Assembly (NCBI GenBank): GCA_021791995.1
Contig: JAJYVN010000137.1
Coordinates: forward strand, 1 to 7,761
DNA length: 7,761 bases
Reading direction: 5' to 3'
Source: Bacillota bacterium
Lineage (GTDB): Bacteria > Bacillota > Sulfobacillia > RBS10-35 > JAJYVN01
The notes under the pieces were generated by a model. The model did no database searches. It had not been told where the DNA came from and saw only the letters and a list, made by a program, of their open reading frames with translations. Of the stretch, positions 5,432 through 7,761 are shown in pieces (the stretch's first letter is position 1; every line of letters begins with the position of its first letter). Both the position numbers and the translations under genes were made by a program.

Positions 5432-6307
5432 ATGGAGAGCGTTGTTTTCATCGATGGTGCGTTCTATCTGAAGCGCGAGGCGAAGGTCTCTGTTTTTGAT
5501 CACGGATTTCTGTATGGGGATGGGGTGTTCGAGGGGATCCGTGCATACTCTGGCCGGGTCTTCCGGCTTCAACAACACCTCGACCGGCTCTATGCCTCCG
5601 CGAAGGCACTCATGCTGGATGTTCCCATCCCGCCCGACGAGATGGCGGACATTGTGCGGGAATCCTGCCGCCGCAACCACCTGAGCGACGCATACATCCG
5701 TCTGGTGGTTTCGCGTGGTGTGGGGGACTTGGGGCTTGATCCGCGCAAGTGCGCAAAGGCGACGGTGGTGTGCATCGCGGACGCCATCTCGTTGTATCCG
5801 GCTGAGCTCTATGCCCGAGGGATGGCCGTTGTGACCGTGCCGACGCGGCGAACCGGGACCGATCAACTGAATCCCCGGATCAAGTCCCTCAACTACCTAA
5901 ACAACATCCTCGCCAAGATCGAAGCCAATTCTGCGGGGGTGGCTGAGGCTGTAATGCTCAACGCGGAGGGCCAGGTCGTCGAGTGCACGGGCGATAACAT
6001 TTTTGTGGTGCGAGGCGGCATTCTGCGGACCCCGCCCCCCTGGGTGGGGATCCTGGAAGGCATTACACGCGAGGTGGTCATGGACATTGCCCGCGATGCG
6101 GGCGTCCCTGTGCGGGAGGAAGTCTTGACCCGGTTCGATCTCTGGACCGCGGACGAGTGTTTTTTGACGGGCACCGCCGCGGAAGTGATTCCAGTGGTAC
6201 GATGTGACGAGCGGGTGATTGGCTCCGGGGAACCTGGACCGGTGACGGTAGAGTTGATTCGGCGCTTCCGTGCATTCGTGCAGGCCGAAGGGACGCCTAT
6301 CGGTTGA
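5432..6307 (+). CDS. ilvE: Branched-chain amino acid aminotransferase (class IV)
   Basis: This PLP enzyme exchanges amino groups between glutamate and the 2-keto acids of Val, Leu and Ile, the last step of all three pathways. It is 291 aa, typical of the short bacterial and archaeal class IV form. Visible: VFDHGFLYGDGVFEGIRAY at 21-39; Arg52 in HLDRLYASAK; Lys151 in RIKSLNYLNN, the Schiff-base lysine; Glu184 in VVECTGDNIF, expected to contact the pyridine nitrogen; and FLTGTAAEVIPV at 244-255, the cofactor phosphate/substrate loop. I chose ATG 5432 for its SD GGGGAGG at 5-nt spacing and because the protein then begins ESVVFIDG like its family; the frame is open upstream to GTG 5378, but the extra 18 residues look non-homologous. 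D-amino acid aminotransferase and aminodeoxychorismate lyase share the fold, but the SLNYLNNILA motif and the operon context favour a branched-chain role. Confidence 0.93.
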   Translation: MESVVFIDGAFYLKREAKVSVFDHGFLYGDGVFEGIRAYSGRVFRLQQHLDRLYASAKALMLDVPIPPDEMADIVRESCRRNHLSDAYIRLVVSRGVGDLGLDPRKCAKATVVCIADAISLYPAELYARGMAVVTVPTRRTGTDQLNPRIKSLNYLNNILAKIEANSAGVAEAVMLNAEGQVVECTGDNIFVVRGGILRTPPPWVGILEGITREVVMDIARDAGVPVREEVLTRFDLWTADECFLTGTAAEVIPVVRCDERVIGSGEPGPVTVELIRRFRAFVQAEGTPIG

Positions 6308-6347
6308 GGCCCAGGGAAGCCAGTTGCAGAGAGAGGAGGCGGCGGCG

Positions 6348-7761
6348 ATGGGCTCCAAGATGACCGGGGCAGAGATGGTGGTGCAGGGACTTTTGCGGGA
6401 GGGTGCCGATATTGTATTTGGTCACCCCGGGGGGGCGATCCTGCCCGTCTACGATGCCTTGCATGGCTCCGCGATTCGTCACTATTTGATGCGCCATGAG
6501 CAGGGGGCCGTGCATGCCGCAGACGGGTTCGCCCGCGCCAGCGGGCGAGTGGGGGTCTGCATCGCGACGTCCGGGCCGGGTGCGACCAATACGGTGACAG
6601 GGTTGGCGAATGCCAACATGGACTCGATTGGCATCGTTGCGCTCACAGGACAGGTTGGATTGCCGGTTCTGGGGTCGGACGCCTTTCAGGAGGCAGACAC
6701 CGTTGGCATCACGATGCCGGTGGTCAAACACAGCTATATGGTGCGGCGCACCGCAGATGTGCCGCGTATACTGCACGAGGCCTTCTACATCGCTGGCACC
6801 GGTCGCCGTGGTCCCGTACTGGTCGATTTGCCGAAGAACGTTACGTCGGAGTCGTCGTTGGCCGAATGGCCGGAAGGCGATCCAGTGCTGCGTGGTTACC
6901 AGCCCGTTCCGCCGCCGGTCTCGCAACGGGACTTAGAGCGGGCGGTGCACGCGCTGGAGGCCGCAGAGCGGCCATTGGTGATGGTGGGCGGGGGCGTTGT
7001 CAAGTCGCGTGCCGGGCGTGAGGTTATGGCCCTGGCAGAGGCACTTGGATGTCCAGTGATCTCCACTCTGATGGGCCTCGGTGGCTTCCCCGGAAACCAC
7101 AAGGCGCATCTCGGCATGATGGGGATGCACGGCACGCCGATCGCCAACATTGCGACCACACAGACCGACCTATTGATCGGCCTCGGGGTTCGCTTTGATG
7201 ACCGCGTGACCGGTGCGCTCGACCATTTTGCGGAGGGAGCCAAGATCCTGCACGTCGACATCGACGCGGCGGAAATCGGCAAGAACGTCCCAGCATACGT
7301 AGCGTTGGTGGGTGACGTGGGCGTCGTGCTGCGTCAGTTGCTTCCACTGCTCGCTAGCCGGGATGTGCGTCATCCGTGGCTGCCAGAGATCCCCGCCTCC
7401 CTCCATCCCGAGGTGGGCCGTCCTTTCGGCTATCCGGAGGACCATGTCGCCGACGGTCGGATCACGGGACCGGAAACGGTGCGCGCGATCTACCGGGCGA
7501 CGGGGGGGCAAGCGATTGTGGTGACGGATGTTGGGCAGCATCAGATGTGGGCCGCCCAACACTACGCCTTTGACCGTCCAGGCCGCTTCATCACCTCGGG
7601 CGGGCTCGGGACGATGGGCTTTGGCCTGCCAGCGGCCATTGGTGCGCAGTTGGCCTGTCCGAAGGACACGGTGGTGTGCATGGCGGGAGACGGCAGCATT
7701 CAAATGACGATCCAGGAGCTTGCCGTAATCGGTGCCTATAACCTGCCGGTGAAGATCGTGC
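6348..7761 (+). CDS. ilvB: Acetolactate synthase large (catalytic) subunit, 3' end outside the window
   Basis: IlvB is the TPP- and FAD-dependent enzyme that condenses pyruvate with pyruvate or 2-ketobutyrate, the first common step. The window holds 471 codons plus one base, out of about 550-600 expected. The N-terminal TPP-pyrimidine domain has FGHPGGAILPVYDAL and catalytic Glu51 in RHEQGAVHAADGFARA. SGPGATNTVTGLANA and DAFQEAD follow. The central FAD domain includes TLMGLGGFPG, GMMGMHGT and RFDDRVTG. The C-terminal TPP-diphosphate domain starts about 375, with GGLGTMGFGLPAAIGAQ and the GDGS metal motif at 447-450; the Asn end of that motif is beyond the window. The start is ATG 6348, with AGAGGAGG at 6332-6339 spaced 8 nt. 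Two positions with Pro in many relatives are Gly here: MDSIG (residue 95) and GQVG (residue 104). It is separated from its partner gene ilvN by four genes. Confidence 0.97.
   Translation, partial: MGSKMTGAEMVVQGLLREGADIVFGHPGGAILPVYDALHGSAIRHYLMRHEQGAVHAADGFARASGRVGVCIATSGPGATNTVTGLANANMDSIGIVALTGQVGLPVLGSDAFQEADTVGITMPVVKHSYMVRRTADVPRILHEAFYIAGTGRRGPVLVDLPKNVTSESSLAEWPEGDPVLRGYQPVPPPVSQRDLERAVHALEAAERPLVMVGGGVVKSRAGREVMALAEALGCPVISTLMGLGGFPGNHKAHLGMMGMHGTPIANIATTQTDLLIGLGVRFDDRVTGALDHFAEGAKILHVDIDAAEIGKNVPAYVALVGDVGVVLRQLLPLLASRDVRHPWLPEIPASLHPEVGRPFGYPEDHVADGRITGPETVRAIYRATGGQAIVVTDVGQHQMWAAQHYAFDRPGRFITSGGLGTMGFGLPAAIGAQLACPKDTVVCMAGDGSIQMTIQELAVIGAYNLPVKIV

Noticed and set aside
4607..5866. 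419-codon minus-strand ORF opposite leuB and ilvE
   Set aside because: It lies wholly antisense to two clear enzymes whose motifs are intact. Long antisense frames are common in GC-rich genes, and the product shows no recognisable motif.
1..7761. CRISPR arrays, insertion sequences, att sites, defence genes
   Set aside because: No regularly spaced repeats, transposase or integrase motifs, or terminal inverted repeats were seen. The window is dominated by standard biosynthetic genes.

Overview
The window carries most of a branched-chain amino acid (valine/leucine/isoleucine) biosynthetic operon on the + strand, preceded by a well-formed leucine-type T-box leader. The base composition is GC-rich throughout. 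A tRNA-sensing T-box, strong Shine-Dalgarno (SD) sequences, GTG/TTG starts and a combined ilv-leu operon all point to a moderately high-GC member of the Bacillota (Firmicutes), in the broad style of Alicyclobacillus, Sulfobacillus, Kyrpidia or Symbiobacterium. I cannot name the genus from sequence alone.

Layout. Positions 1-45 may be the last 14 codons of an upstream gene. Positions 46-208 hold no gene I can support, but do contain two inverted repeats; the stronger one (166-202) lies just beyond the end of a possible small minus-strand gene (577 to 209). Positions 578-787 are intergenic, with two strong dyads (643-659, 671-696) and two candidate sigma-A promoters. The better-placed promoter (753-781) would start transcription about 10 nt upstream of the T-box. 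The T-box leader (about 790-1083) shows Stem I with the AGTA/GAA specifier loop, a CTC leucine specifier, the T-box core (13 of 14 consensus bases), a canonical antiterminator and a competing intrinsic terminator. Then come ilvN (1108-1632), ilvC (1692-2687), leuA (2718-4271), leuB (4286-5362), ilvE (5432-6307) and ilvB (6348 to beyond the window end). All six are co-directional with gaps of 14-69 nt and no internal terminator that I can see.

How the genes work together. IlvB with IlvN makes acetolactate or acetohydroxybutyrate, and IlvC isomerises and reduces it. The dihydroxyacid dehydratase IlvD is not in the window. IlvE aminates the 2-keto acids to Val, Ile and Leu. LeuA diverts 2-ketoisovalerate to 2-isopropylmalate and LeuB oxidises 3-isopropylmalate; the isomerase LeuCD is also absent. 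The T-box would open the operon when uncharged tRNA-Leu(GAG) accumulates. Two feedback devices are also visible: the ACT domain of IlvN and the C-terminal regulatory domain of LeuA.

No novel defence or mobile system is visible. The points most worth a second look are the rotated gene order (ilvN first, ilvB last, away from its partner), an unusual cofactor-specificity loop in IlvC, a Glu-to-Gln change at a known active-site position of LeuA, the unassigned minus-strand ORF, and the structured DNA around the leader's promoter region.
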